Shown here: piece by piece, positions 30,577 through 42,608 of the stretch
Layout of the letters: each line of letters begins with the position of its first letter
Numbering within the stretch: the stretch's first letter is position 1
Assembly: GCF_014068355.1 (NCBI RefSeq)
Contig: NZ_CP059674.1
Span: 434,001 to 498,000, forward strand
Origin: Mycoplasma tullyi
GTDB lineage: Bacteria; Bacillota_I; Bacilli_A; Mycoplasmatales; Mycoplasmoidaceae
Direction: 5' to 3'
DNA: 64,000 nt
Position numbers and translations under genes: made by a program
Notes under the pieces: generated by a model
The model's database searches: none
The model's input: only the letters and a program-made list of their open reading frames with translations
Told to the model about the DNA's origin: nothing

Positions 30577-32805
30577 TTAATTTGCTTTATCAGCTTCTAC
30601 TTTAGAAACACTATCTGTTGAATTCATTAAAGTAAATGTAAGATTACCAATAAAAGGAGTAAATCCAGATGGTCTACCAAGAACTATTTTATTAATACCT
30701 TTCTTAAGGTGTAATGTTTTGTTCATGTTCATCGTATTATGACCACCTGTTGTACTCATCGTACCAACCATAGTAGTTTCTTCTTTTGTATTAAAGTTTA
30801 GTAATGAATTAAAAAATCCTGTTCCTGTTACATTAATTGTTACAGATTTAGAAGAGTCAGAAACATCATTTTCTGTAGTAAAATATAACGATCTTGATTG
30901 GTTTGCATTTGCATACGACCCACTAATATAATAATTACCATCTTGTGGAGCATTCACATAAATAATTAATGTTCTGTTTTGTCTAACTGCATTAGGAGTT
31001 ATAGTTGTGTTATTTCTTGCAGAATTACCTCCATTGTTAACACCTACTTCCATAGTTTCATTACGAGATTGAGCACCACCTATTAATCCAACTAAATATA
31101 CAGGAGTTTTATCTGTATTTAAATTCGTATATTGACGAATATACGTATCATAACTAGCAGCAAGACTATAACCTTTTAATAGATCAACTGTAACAGAAGT
31201 TTGTTCATTTTCTTTGTTAATAGTATTTCCAAAGATATCAGCATAAATTTTTTCTTTATTAGTTTCTTGATCAGATGTAGTTATATACATGTTTCCGATC
31301 ATTGGAGCTACTTTATCCATTTGATCTGAACTGGTCGGAAGACTGAATTCAACTGTGTTAAGACCAAACTTTAAACCTGTTAATTCAACTTTAGCTACTT
31401 TAATATCATTTAGTGTTGGAGCTTCGTTCATTGTAGTCTTAGTAGGTGTTTCTTTAGTTTCAGCACTTTCTCCAGTTGATGATGAATCTTCTTCTTTCTT
31501 TTCTTCATCTTCTACTAATCTAACAGTACTTGAAGATTGAAGAGCTTCGGGTTGAGATGTAGCAGTTGCAACCGTAGTAGTCGTCTTAAAATCAACATTT
31601 TTCACTTCTCCTTCATTAACTTTATATTGAAGAGCTACTTTACCACTATCCATACTATTAACTAACTTATAAGGGAAATATAAGAAAGCTTTTTCAGATA
31701 CTCCAAAATTACGGAATTTTAATGTATATTTAGCTCCCTCACCAGCTAAACTATAAATTCATGAAACATCTGATAAAGGTTTAGAATTTTTTGCATTATT
31801 AGGTATAGCAGTTATATTAGGTCCACTATTAGGTGCTGTTCAAACTACTCTTTGTGCAAAGTTTCAGTTAGGAAACTTGTTTTGGCTTGTATTATTACTA
31901 TCTTGATTATTGCCTTGATTGGTATTGTTACTATCTTGATTATTGCCTTGATTAGTATTGTTACTATCTTGATTGTTTCCCTGATTAGCATTATTCGTAG
32001 TATTAGCTTGAGTCGTATTTAAATCAACACTATAACCAACAAAACTATAGATACCTGGTTGATCTTGATAAGTCTTATCTTTTCCAGGTGTTAAATCATT
32101 TTTGACTAAGACTTGTTTAACAAAACTATTAACTAAATTATCAGCATTTCGTTTTCATGCATCATTTCTCATGACTGCATTAGCAAGTGGTTCACTAATA
32201 CCCATAACAGCGCTAGCTTCAGGAATACTACCTGTGAGCGGATCTAAAGTAGCCATAACAATAGGCTTAGCTTTTCCATATAATTCAACGAGATTATTCT
32301 TAATTGCTGAATAATTTGGTTCTTTAACAGAATCTAAAATTGTTTCTTCGACTTTTAGTGATTCTTTTAAACTGTTGTACGCAGTTACTAATGCACTATT
32401 TTTTGTATCGAAATCTTTTTTAGCCATATCTGCATTAGCAATAGCGGATTGTAATTTGGTTCTAGCTTCATTAAGATTTTGTGTTGTTGAAGAAGAATTA
32501 CTAAGAACGGTTTTAGCAGCAAGAAATGCATTTTTCAAATTATCTTGAATTTTTGCATAATCAGCATAAAGACCAGTGTTTTGAGTCTCTGAGTCTACTA
32601 ATGACATTAAAGCAGTTTTAGCAGCTGCTAATTCTTGAGCGGGAGTAAGTGGAGCTGGAGTTGGAGTTGTTGGTGTTGCTGGGGTTGATTTTGAATTTGG
32701 ATTTTGATTAGCATTAATAGCTCGACTACAACTAGCAGCTGCTAACATTACAAATGAACCAATACCTAATAAACTAACAAACTTTAATATGTTTTTTCTC
32801 TTCAC
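30577..32805 (-). CDS. vlhA: VlhA haemagglutinin lipoprotein (742 aa), predicted ON
   Basis: The longest copy in the window and the only one with exactly 12 GAA units upstream. The signal peptide is as in its neighbours (Cys26). The mature N-terminus has a proline-rich stretch (TPATPTTPTPAPLTPAQ) absent from the other copies. Around residues 272-305 there are three tandem 11-residue repeats TNQGNNQDSNN. An acidic segment (EDEEKKEEDSSSTGES) precedes the C-terminal domain with IGNMYITTSD, LLKGYSLA, PVYLVGLIGG and IGNLTFTLMN. I checked the UGA-dense central part and found only Trp UGA codons. It should be the major expressed haemagglutinin of the sequenced population. Confidence 0.93.
31891..31989 (-). 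repeat. Three 33-base tandem repeats inside vlhA
   Basis: Units 31891-31923, 31924-31956 and 31957-31989 differ by a few bases. Each encodes an Asn/Gln-rich 11-mer of the type TNQGNNQDSNN. The repeats keep frame, so copy-number change would vary protein length without shifting it. Confidence 0.85.
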
Positions 32806-32849
32806 TTAAAGTAAGACTTGATTAAATTGTTTAAAATACATCTTAATCA

Positions 32850-32890
32850 AAGACGAATATATAAAGTTCAATAAGTAATAAATCAGGTTG
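32850..32890 (-). promoter_or_regulatory. Core promoter region of the predicted ON vlhA gene
   Basis: The minus-strand sequence TTTATTACTTATTGAACTTT followed by ATATATTCGTC is conserved before all full vlhA copies here. TATATT at 32856-32861 can serve as -10 box. The GAA tract lies about 70 bases further upstream, in a position suited to an activator site rather than to the RNA polymerase contacts. Confidence 0.6.
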
Positions 32891-32928
32891 ATTTTCACCG
32901 ATGTAGCCAGAACACTGAACGTTTAAGA

Positions 32929-32966
<38 letters not shown>

Positions 32967-33033
32967 TAGAAAATAAGGGTTTTGAATAATTTCAATAGTT
33001 GATCCATCACAGATTTATATATTATTAAAAAAT

Positions 33034-33058
33034 ACCAGAACCTATTATAGATTCTGGT
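33034..33058 (-). terminator. vlhA terminator
   Basis: ACCAGAATCTA/TAGGTTCTGGT hairpin (minus strand) with a T-rich tail, beyond the vlhA gene ending at 33149. Confidence 0.8.
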
Positions 33059-33148
33059 GCTAATAATTTTATTTAACTAACTCAGCGTTTAAACATAAAT
33101 GTTATTTTTAAAAAATAAATCGAAACATTTATATTCTTGACCATTTTC

Positions 33149-35242
33149 TTAAGAATCTTGCTGACTGTTTTCATTCAATCTGTTAGCAGTTTGATTCATT
33201 AACGTGAATGTTAAGTTACCTATAAATGGTGTGTCTCCTCTTGCGATACTTGAAACCCCACTAACAATAATTTTATTTAAACCTTGTTTTAAGTTTATAG
33301 CTCTTTGCATTTCTGTTCCTGTAGTTCCATTTTGAATCATGGTATCGTTTTTACTGGTATCAAAACTTCCTAATGTTTCTCAATTATTTTGTTTTAAATC
33401 AGTTATTGTTACTTCACTCATCATGTTATTAGTTGTTTGAGTTGAGAATTTTAAAGCTCTTGGCATATTCATGGTTCCTTGTAAATATTGACCGCTAATG
33501 TAATAATTACCATCTTGTGGAGCGTTTACATAAATTGTAAAGGTTCTTTTGATACCATCTATGTTGGGGCTTGGTCTGTTATTTTCTAGCGTTGATTGTC
33601 TGATACGATTAGTACCACCAAAACGAGGTTGATTACCACCAATTAAACCAACTAAATAAACAGGGGTTTTATCATCTGTTAAATTTGTAAATTGACGAAC
33701 ATACATATTGTAGCTAGTAGCAAGACTATAACCTTTCAGTAGATCTACTGTAACAGCTGTTTTACTAGCTTCTTTTGATGTTGTATTTCCAAAAATACTG
33801 TCGTAAATTAGCTTTCTATTAGCTTCATTATCAGATGAAGTTATGTACATATTCCCAATCATTGGTGCAACCTTCATCATATTTTCGCCCATTCCTTGCG
33901 GAACACTAAATTCAATCGTATTTAAATTGAATTTAAGATTAGATAAAGCAATTTTAGCAATCTTAATATCAGAAACAGTAGGTGCTTCGTTTATTATAGT
34001 GGTTGAAGGTGTTGTTGGACTATCAGTCGTTTCTGAATGTTCACCAGTTTCTTCTGGTTTTTGTTTTTTAGAACCTTCTGTTTCGATCGATGATCCATAG
34101 CCAGTAGATTCAGATTGAGTTACCTTTTTAAAATCAATAGTTTTTGCTTCTTCGCCGTTCAACTTATATTGCAATGCAACATTACTTTTATCAGAATCTT
34201 TAACTAACTTATACGGGAAATACAAGTATGCTGTTGGTGATGCTCCAAAATAACGGAAACTTAATGTGTATTTTGCATCAACATTGTTTAAATTGTAAAT
34301 TCAAGAAACATTCGTTAAAGGTGAAGAGTTTTCTCCAGTATTAGTAATTGGAAGAGTAGTAGTATTACTATCTTCAGCTGCTCAAACCGTTCTTTGCGCA
34401 AAGTCAAAATTAACATTATCTACATCAACACTATACCCTACAAAACTTCAATTTCCTGGATGCACTTTACTATTAGATTCACTTACACCAGTAATGTCTT
34501 TTTTAAGAATAGATTGATTGATGAAACTATTAACTAAATTATCTGCATTTCGTTTCCACATTACATTTCTAGAAATTGCAGCAGTAAGATTTTGGTTAAT
34601 TGTCATTACGTTTTCAACATTAAGAGCGCTGTCAGTAATTGGGATTAAAGTAGTTTCAACAATAGTTTTAGCTTGATTGTATAAGTTGACGAAATTAGTT
34701 TTAAGCGCTGCATAATTTGGTTCTGATACAGAATCTAAATTGGTTTTCTGATTTTTTAACGCCTCTTTTAGAGCATTATATGCAGTTACTAAATCAACAT
34801 TCTTTTCGTCAAAATCAGTTTTCTCTTTATTAGCATTAGAAATAGCAGATTCTAATGTTGATTTGGCATCTTTAAGACTTTGAGTTGTTGAATCAGATTT
34901 ATCAACAGTTGCTCTAGCAACAGCGAACGCATTTTTCAAAGTATCTTGAATTTTCGCATAATCTGCATAAAGTGCAGTATTTTCATTTTCAGTATCAACT
35001 AATGTTGATAATTGATTTCTAGCTGATCTTAATTCTGTATCAACTGCATTCGTCATGTCTTGGTTGATATTAGTATTATCATTACCACTAGGCATGTCCA
35101 TCATTGCTGACCCACCAAGTTCTGTTCTAGAACTAGGATTTTGTGTTGGACTAGCTGCTTGACTACAACTAGCAGCAGCTAACATTACAAATGAACCAAT
35201 ACCTAATAAACTAACAAACTTGAATATATTTTTTCTCTTCAC
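33149..35242 (-). CDS. vlhA: VlhA haemagglutinin lipoprotein (697 aa), predicted OFF
   Basis: GTG start and lipobox AAASC (Cys26). The mature N-terminus is SQAASPTQNPSSRTE with a Met/Gly/Asn-rich insert (SAMMDMPSGNDNTNINQDM). The central part was read through and is open: HPGNWSFVGYSVDV, FAQRTVWAAED, NVSWIYNLNN, FRYFGASPTAYLYFPYKLV. An acidic spacer with KKQKPEETGEHSETTDSP precedes the C-terminal domain. It resembles the copy at 38044-40128 most closely in the central and C-terminal parts (LKFNLNTIEFSVP, MMKVAPMIGNMYITSSD, ATSYNMYVRQF). The tract upstream is (GAA)16, too long for expression. Confidence 0.92.
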
Positions 35243-35367
35243 TTAAAGTTAAACTTAATTAAGTTATTTAATACAAATCTTAATCAAGAACGAATATATA
35301 AAGTTCAATAAGTAATAAATCGGATTGATTTTCACCGATCTCACCAAATCACAAAGTGTCTAAGGTC

Positions 35368-35415
35368 TTCTTCTTCTTCTTCTTCTTCTTCTTCTTCTTC
35401 TTCTTCTTCTTCTTC
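35368..35415 (-). repeat. (GAA)16 tract upstream of vlhA 33149-35242
   Basis: Sixteen perfect units, the longest tract in the window. Perfect long tracts are the most prone to slippage. Confidence 0.95.
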
Positions 35416-35490
35416 TAGAAAATAAGGGTTTTGAATAATTTAGATTCACAACCCATCACAGGAATACATTTTTATTAAGAAAATAAAAAA

Positions 35491-35513
35491 TCAGAACCTT
35501 TTATAGATTCTGA
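35491..35513 (-). terminator. vlhA terminator (weak form)
   Basis: TCAGAATCTA/AGGTTCTGA hairpin on the minus strand with a run of T, beyond the vlhA stop at 35594. The sequence GCTAATAATTTCTGGTGCTAATAAT at 35515-35540 contains a partial duplication of the terminator tail. Confidence 0.7.
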
Positions 35514-35593
35514 TACTAATAATTTCTGGTGCTAATAATTTTATTTAACTAACTTAGCGTTTTATTTAAATACAACATTTATTGGATTTATCA

Positions 35594-37672
35594 TTAATTT
35601 TCCTTATCAGCACCTTTCACTTGAGGTTGATTAACTGATGCATTCATCAATGTAAAAGTTAAATTACCAATGAAAGGAGTGTTTTCTCTTTCTACTCCAC
35701 TAATAATAATTTTGTTGAGACCTTTTTGAAGCATCAAGGTTTTATTCATTTCATTGTTTGGAGTAATCATAGTATTTGAATCACTTGTATCAAACTTATC
35801 TAACGAAGTGAAATTTTCTTTTGCTTGGACTTGAATTGTTACAGAGTTGCTAGACATGTTTGTTGTTGCAAATTTTAAGGATCTCATTTGAGTCTTAGAC
35901 GAAATGTAAGATCCACTGATATAGTAATTACCAGTTTCTGGAGCATTCACATAAACTGACAACGTACTAGTTTCAGCAAATGAAGAAGGAGTGCTTTGTT
36001 TATTTGTTAAGCTCTCTATTTTAGTCTTATTATTTGTAGTGAAGCGAGGAGTAGTACCACCAATCAATCCAACTAGATATACGGGGTTTTCAGTTTTCAA
36101 ATTCGTAAATTGGCGAATATATGTATTGAAGTTAGCAGCAAGACTATAACCTTTTAGTAGATCAACAGTAACAGTAGATGGACTAGTTTCTTGGTTGTAA
36201 CTGTTACCAAATAGATCTGCATAGATTTTATCTTCATTAGCTTCATCATCAGATGAAGTAATATACATGTTACCGATCATTGGAGCAACTTTAGAAGGCT
36301 GATTATCTCCAGTTTGTGTTGGAACTCTGAATTCAACAGTGTTAATACCAAACTTTAAATCTGTTAATTGAATTTTAGCAATCTTAATATCACCAACTGT
36401 TGGGGTTGCAATTCTGATAGTAGTTTCAGGCATAGCTTTATCAGCACTAGCTTCTTCTGGAGTTTGAGGTGATCCAGTTTGTGCATCAGACATTACTGCA
36501 CGTTCTGCACCAACTGTACCTGATTGCTCACTTGCCGTTCCAAATTCAATAACTTTCTCTTCTCCATCATTTAATTTATATTGAAGAGCTACTTGATCAT
36601 TACTATTAACTAACTTATAAGGGAAATATAAATAAGCTTTATTAGAAACTCCAAAATAAGGAAAGCTTAATTTATATTTAGCTTCAGGACCAGTTAAACT
36701 ATAAATTCATGAAACAGATGATAAGGGAGTAGAGTTTTCTGCATTGTTAGGTATAGCTGTTACAGTAGCTCCACTATCTGGAGCAGTTCAAACTACTCTT
36801 TGAGCAAAGTTTCAGTTAGGAGTAACGTTCATATTAGAAGAAGTTGAACCTGTTGTTAACTGATCTGTTCCAATATCAACACTATAACCTACAAAACTAT
36901 AGTTACCTGGTTGTGGCATAGTGTTTGATTGATTAGTTCCTGCAGTTAGATCTTTTTGAACTAAAGTTCTTTTAACAAAACTATTTACTAAATTATCTGC
37001 ATTAATTTTTCACATCTCATTTCTTGTAATTGCATTAGAAAGAGGTTCACTAACTGCAGTGACGCTTGTAAGTACAGGACTATTTCCTTCAATAGGAATT
37101 AAAGTAGATAGAACGATTGGTTTAGCTTTCTCATATAGTCCTTTAAGATTATCTTCGATCGCTTTATAATTTGCGTTTGCTGCTAAAGAATCTAACATAG
37201 TTTTTTCATCTTTTAATGCATCTTTAAGAATAGTATATGCAGCTACTAATTTATCGTTTTTAGTATCAAAATCAGTTTTCTCTTTTTCGGCATTAGAAAT
37301 AGCAGATTCTAATGTTGCTTTAGCATCTTTAAGACTTTGTGTTGTTGAATCAGACTTACCTACAACTGCTCTAGCAACACCAAATGCTTCTTTCAAAGTC
37401 TTTTGAATCTTTGCATAATCTGCATAAAGTTCAGTAGTTTTAGACTCAGAATCAACTAAGGTTGAGAAAGAAGCTCTAACAACACTTAATTCTCTAGCAG
37501 CAGGATCCATCATTGTTTCTGTACTACTTGGATTAGCGTTTCCATCATTTGGAGTAGCAGATCTTGGATTTTGTGTTGGATTAGCAGCTTGAGAACAACT
37601 AGCAGCTGCTAACATTACAATCGAACCAATACCTAATAAACTAACAAACTTTAATATGTTTTTTCTCTTCAT
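35594..37672 (-). CDS. vlhA: VlhA haemagglutinin lipoprotein (692 aa), predicted OFF
   Basis: This copy starts with ATG where the others use GTG, and has MLAAASC with Cys26 and one change in the signal peptide (GIGSIV). The mature N-terminus carries NPRSATPNDGNANPSSTE. The central region was read and is open (VSWIYSLTGPEAKYKLSFPY, YLYFPYKLVNSND). The C-terminal part has VGDIKIAKIQL, IGNMYITSSDDE, LLKGYSLAANF, PVYLVGLIGG and IGNLTFTLMN. Its GAA tract is interrupted by a GAG and its downstream flank is altered, so it may be a long-silent copy or a gene-conversion donor. Confidence 0.92.
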
Positions 37673-37802
37673 TAGAGCTTAACTTGATGAATTTATTTAA
37701 AATGAACATTCATCAAGAATCAGTATATAAAGTTCAATAAGTAATAAATCGGATTGATTTTCATCTAGAGAGTTAGTTAATAACCCTTGAACGTATAGGA
37801 GC

Positions 37803-37844
<42 letters not shown>

Positions 37845-37921
37845 TAGAAATAAAGGATTTTGTTTAATTTTGATTTACAACCCATAGCAATGTACACGTT
37901 ATTTATCAAGAAAATAAAAAA

Positions 37922-37946
37922 ACCAGAACCTTTTATAGATTCTGGT
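37922..37946 (-). terminator. vlhA terminator
   Basis: ACCAGAATCTA/AGGTTCTGGT hairpin on the minus strand with a T run, beyond the vlhA gene ending at 38044. Confidence 0.8.
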
Positions 37947-38043
37947 ACTAATAATTTTTAGTTAACTAACTTAGCACTTAAATGAAAAGATGTTCATTAG
38001 ATATGATTCGAATCAAATGCATATATTATTTTGAATTATTCTT

Positions 38044-40128
38044 TTATTGTCCTTGTTGAACATTGTTGTCAGCTGATGGATTATTTGTCGCATTCATCAA
38101 TGTAAACGTTAGATTACCTAGAAATGGTGCATCACCCGCTGCAACACCTGGAACCCCATTAATAGTAATTTTGTTTAATCCTTGTTTTAAAGTAATAGTT
38201 TTTTGCATTTGTGAATTTGAACCATTCATAACAGTTGTAGTACTCATCTTAGTATCAAAACTGCCTAACGTGTTTCAATCTTTAGATTTCAAACCAGTTA
38301 CTGTAACTTCACTTGTACTACTGCCTGTACCTATCGTTCCAGTTGAGAGTTTTAGATTTCTTGCGGTCATCGAACCATTTAAATATTGACCACTAATATA
38401 ATAACTTCCATCTTGTGGAGCATTTACATAAACTGTAAATGTTCTACTAATATTAGTTTGATTAGGATTGGTCATATTATTTGGAAATTGTGATTGTCTG
38501 TTTTGAGTATTACCACTAAAACGAGGTTGTTGACCCCCAATTAATCCAACTAAATAAATAGGTTTATTATCAGTATCTAAATGCATAAATTGACGAATAT
38601 ATGTATTAGAACTAGTAGCTAGACTATATCCTTTTAATAGATCAACTGTAACAGATGATTGACTATCTTTTTGTGATTGAATGTTACCAAAAATACTATC
38701 ATAAATTAGTTTTTTGTTTGTTTCATCATCAGATGAAGTTATGTACATATTACCAATCATAGGTGCAACTTTCATCATAGTTTCACCATTCATCTCTGGA
38801 ACACTAAATTCAATCGTATTTAAATTGAATTTCAAATTAGATAAAGCGATTTTAGCAATCTTAATATCAGAAACTGTTGGAGCTTCAATCATCGAAGCAG
38901 TTACAGGCATTGCAGGATTAGCAGCACCTTCTGAAGAACCATCAGCTTCCTTTTCTTCTTCCTTCTCTTTAGATTCTTCTTCACCACCACCAGTAGATTG
39001 AGCACCAGCTGCCTGTTTAAAATCAATAGCTTTTGCTTCTCCACCATTCAACTTATATTGCAATGCAACATTACTTGCATCATCATTTTTAACTAACTTA
39101 TAAGGGAAATATAAATAAGCTGTTGGTGAAGCTCCAAAATATCTAAAACTTAATGTATATTTAGCTCCAGCATTATTTAAGTTATAGATTCAAGAAACAT
39201 CACTTAAAGGAATAGAGTTTTCTTCAGTAGTAGTTATAGGAGTTACTGTAGGATTACTATCAGGTGCAGTTCAAACTACTCTTTGAGCAAATGCTCAGTT
39301 AACATTAGGTACATCAACACTATAACCTACAAAGCTGTAGTTACCTGGTTGAACCATATCATTAGTATTAGTTACTCCAGTTAGATCTTTTTTAAGTAGA
39401 GTTTGTTTAACAAAACTTTTAACTAAATTGTCAGCGTTTTGTTTTCATGGAGTGTTTCTTGCAATTGCAGTAGCTAAAGGCATGCTAACTTCTTTAACTT
39501 TATTAAGTTCAGGAGAACTTCCTTCAACAGGAATTAAAGTAGCATGAACAATTGGTTTAGCTAATGTATATAACTTAACAATATTATCTTTAATAGCTTC
39601 ATAATTTTCTTCTTTTACAGTATCTAATATAGTTGCTTCTTCTGCTAATGATTTTTTAAGAGAATTATATTCAGTAACTAAATCAGTATTAGCTGCATCA
39701 AAATCAGTTTTAGTTTTTTCAGCAGTTGCAATAGCTTCATCTAAAGTTGATTTAGCATCTTTAAGACTTTGTGCTGTTGAATCAGTTTTACCAAGAACTG
39801 CTTTAGCAGTAGTAAATGCATTCTTCAAAGTAACTTGAATTTTTGCATAGTCTGCATAAAGCGCAGTATTTTCAGCTTCAGAATCAACTAGTGTTGTTAA
39901 TTGGTTTCTAGCTGATCTTAATTCTTGATCAGCATTATTCATCATGCCTTGGTTACTATTTGTATTAGCATTGCTACCAGACATGCCCATCATTGTGCCG
40001 CCAGGTTCAGTTCTAGAACTTGGGTTTTGTGTTGGACTAGATGCTTGAGAACAACTAGCAGCAGCTAACATCACAAATGAACCAATACCTAATAAACTAA
40101 TAAACTTTAGAATGTTTTTTCTTTTCAC
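38044..40128 (-). CDS. vlhA: VlhA haemagglutinin lipoprotein (694 aa), predicted OFF
   Basis: GTG start, Cys26 lipobox, and a Met/Gly/Asn-rich mature N-terminus (TMMGMSGSNANTNSNQGMM). An acidic spacer EESKEKEEEKEADGSSEG lies before the C-terminal domain, in the same place as the acidic spacers of the other copies. C-terminal motifs: MMKVAPMIGNMYITSSDDE, LLKGYSLATSSNTYIRQF, PIYLVGLIGGQQPRF, LGNLTFTLMN. The tract is only (GAA)7 and its flank is changed (TATAAATAAAGGG), so slippage back to 12 would need five added units. Confidence 0.92.
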
Positions 40129-40260
40129 TTAAAGTTAAACTTGATGAATCTATTTAAACATCAACCTTCATCAAGAACGAATATATAAAGTTCAATAAGT
40201 AATAAATCGGTTTGATTTTGACTTAGAGTGTTAGTTCATAACCCCTGAACATATAGGAGC

Positions 40261-40281
40261 TTCTTCTTCTTCTTCTTCTTC
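40261..40281 (-). repeat. (GAA)7 tract upstream of vlhA 38044-40128
   Basis: Seven perfect units, the shortest intact tract in the array. Confidence 0.95.
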
Positions 40282-40352
40282 TATAAATAAAGGGTATTGC
40301 TCATTTCATAGAGAAGAACATTACTAAAACTTGCTTAATTATATAAAAAAAA

Positions 40353-40375
40353 CACCAGAACTATTAATTCTGGTG
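40353..40375 (-). terminator. vlhA-type terminator beyond the decayed copy
   Basis: CACCAGAATTA/TAATTCTGGTG-type hairpin (CACCAGAACTATTAATTCTGGTG on the plus strand is broken as CACCAGAAct/attaaTTCTGGTG) with T run on the minus strand. It marks the end of the former vlhA gene at 40440-41130. Confidence 0.75.
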
Positions 40376-40439
40376 CCAATAATTTTTCACAACTAATTCG
40401 TTCTTAGTTTTTTATTTCAACAATTAATACTTGTCTATT

Positions 40440-41130
40440 ACATTAAGAATTTATCAAGATAAATCTTCCATTACCTAAATTTGGAGCGTTCCACTATCTT
40501 GAGCATCAAGAGTTACAATAATCATACTTAATCTTTCTACTAAGGTTATGTCTTTCTAGTAGTAGTATTAGTTATAACTTAGTAGCTTCTGTTGTTGTAG
40601 AAATATCAAAAGTTTTTGTCCTAAATAAATTACTTGTTACTATTTGTTTTGTAGCTACATTATTAGATAAAAATTTCGATAAAACAATTAAAAAAACGTT
40701 CAACAGTTCTAATTTATTGATATAAGTTATCAAGATTATTTCTGATAGCTAAAAACTTATCAAAACCTTAGTTGTTGGAAATGATATTTTTATGTAACGC
40801 TATTCTTAAAACTTTATGTGTAGTTAACTAATTTTACAACCCTCTAACCAGACCAAAACTACTAGATCTAGCTCATTTAGCATTAACAATAATAAAATCT
40901 AGTCCTGTTTAGTATCCTTAATTATTTGTAAAGATGCATCTGGATTGTCAAGAACAATTCTAGTTTCATAATACCCATCGTAATAAAGATAAATGAATCA
41001 CAGACAGTTCTGTGACATATCAACAATTTCAGTTACAGAATCAACCGATGTTTTAAATCATTTCTAGCAGTATCTAGTTTTAAAACATCTGGTTTGCTCA
41101 TCTCTTCATCACTCAAGTTACAAATCAATA
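40440..41130 (-). pseudogene. vlhA: Decayed vlhA gene
   Basis: No long frame is open, but fragments align with vlhA in the right order. At the 3' side, minus-strand GCTCCAAATTTAGGTAATGG resembles the C-terminal GNLTF coding region. At the 5' side, minus 41110-41040 encodes KPDVLKLDTARNDLK, like ELRSARNQL of intact copies, then shifts frame before the GTTGATTCTG of LVDS. The signal peptide is missing and only about 700 bases remain of 2.1 kb. A vlhA terminator follows it. The methyltransferase gene begins (3' end) 23 bases away. Confidence 0.65.
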
Positions 41131-41152
41131 ACAACACTTAATTTTTTTATTA

Positions 41153-42331
41153 TTAGCTACTTTTATTATTTTCTAACGTCGCAATAATTTGTTGTGCAAT
41201 CGCTTTTATCACAGGTACACAAACAGAATTCCCAAATTGTTTGTATGCTTGAGTATCACTGACTGGGATAATGTAATTTTCAGGAAAACCTTGAAGTCTT
41301 GCTGCTTCTCTAGGAGTAATCTTGCGAGGATTTTTATTGTGTTGTTCAATTAAGATTTCACTACCGTCTTTATAATATCTAGCTGATAGCGTATTGGTAT
41401 ATTGACTATCCTTATTAAATAAAGAATATCCAAAACCATTGCCATTTTTATGATGCTGGATCTTTCTACGTTGATGTCCTAGTCATAAAGTATCAGAAAT
41501 TGTATATTTATCACTTACATCATTTTCTAAAATTGATCCAACATTTGTTGTGTATTTAGTTGGAGTGGGCATAACAAAAGAGTTATAGTTAGGCACTTGT
41601 TTCTTATCAAAACCAACGATATAAATTCGTTCTCGATTTTGAGGGAAATTAAAGTCCCTAGCTTTAAAAAGTTGATATTCAACATAATAACCTAGTTGTG
41701 ATAGCGTATCAATGATCGTTTTAAAAGTCTTACCTTTGTTGTGCGAAACTAAATTACGAACATTTTCTAATAGAAATGCTTTAGGTCTTTTATCATTTAA
41801 AATCCTTGCTATTTCAAAAAATAAAGTTCCTCTAGTATCTTCAAAACCCAACTTTTTACCGGCTTGACTAAAAGCTTGACAAGGAAAACCTCCCACTAAT
41901 ATATCATGGTTGGGTATACAACTAGAGTCTATTTTAGTGATATCCCCTGCTGGTATTTCACCAAAATTTGCTTTGTATGTTTTACAAGCAAATTTATCGA
42001 TTTCACTTGAAAATATACAAGCAACTTTATTAGTTAGATGAAATCCTAATCTAGTACCACCAATTCCAGCAAACAAATCGATCATTCTATATGGTGCATT
42101 GCTTTTATTTGCAAATGGTATCTTTTCAGGGAAATTTAATATCGCTTCAAGCTCTAGTTTCGAGGGGTTGCTTTCTCCTTTTTCTCAACGTCTTATAGTT
42201 CTATCACCATATTTAGGTAGTCCGATTGCATCCGCAAGTTCTTTTTGAGTCATGTTTAATCGTTTTCTCTTTTCTCTTATAAGAGAAGAACTGTTAGAAG
42301 TTGTAAAATTAATTATATTTAACTTTGACAT
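41153..42331 (-). CDS. DNA (cytosine-5) methyltransferase with N-terminal helix-turn-helix
   Basis: The 392-residue protein has an N-terminal Cro/CI-type HTH at about residues 18-55 (IREKRKRLNMTQKELADAIG, RTIRRWEKGESNPS). The C5-methyltransferase core follows: motif I DLFAGIGGTRLGF, motif IV GGFPCQAFSQAG with catalytic Cys151, motif VI LLENVRN, motif VIII PQNRERIYIVGF, and motif X QFGNSVCVPV. HTH-bearing enzymes of this kind can repress their own promoter. No endonuclease gene lies beside it, so it looks like an orphan. The target sequence cannot be read from the protein. It sits between a decayed vlhA body and a decayed vlhA promoter region. Confidence 0.92.
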
Positions 42332-42444
42332 ATTTATATCTCACACCTAATGCTTTGTGATAAATAAAGGATAAATTGTCCTCTTATTAACATTTATTAT
42401 AAAAATATATAATATACAAAAAGTCACTACTAAGCACCTAAGAC

Positions 42445-42478
42445 CTCTTCTTCTTTTTTGCTTCTTATAAGGATTTTG
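42445..42478 (-). repeat. Degenerate GAA tract and vlhA promoter flank
   Basis: CTCTTCTTCTT then CTTCTTATAAGGATTTTG on the plus strand recalls (TTC)n-TAGAAAATAAGGGTTTTG of intact copies, with most units lost. It lies about 115 bases upstream of the methyltransferase start. Confidence 0.6.
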
Positions 42479-42530
42479 CTTACCCTTCTTGCCCCAAACA
42501 ACTCAAAGCATAATTATTTACATAAAAAAC

Positions 42531-42551
42531 ACCAGAACTATTAATTCTGGT
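42531..42551 (-). terminator. Terminator of the LemA operon
   Basis: ACCAGAA / TTCTGGT stem with a 7-base loop and a T-rich minus-strand tail, almost identical to the vlhA terminator at 40353. It lies 58 bases beyond the lemA stop. Confidence 0.75.
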
Positions 42552-42608
42552 ATTAATTTTTTTAACTATCTTCAAGACTTGTTCTAATTAATCAAACTAA
42601 TCTTAATT

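Noticed and set aside
38063-39001. Plus-strand open frames across the vlhA genes
   Set aside because: They recur at the same place in most vlhA copies (also 33843-34100, 31355-31540, 28084-28362) and lie antisense to well-supported genes. They are by-products of vlhA codon use.
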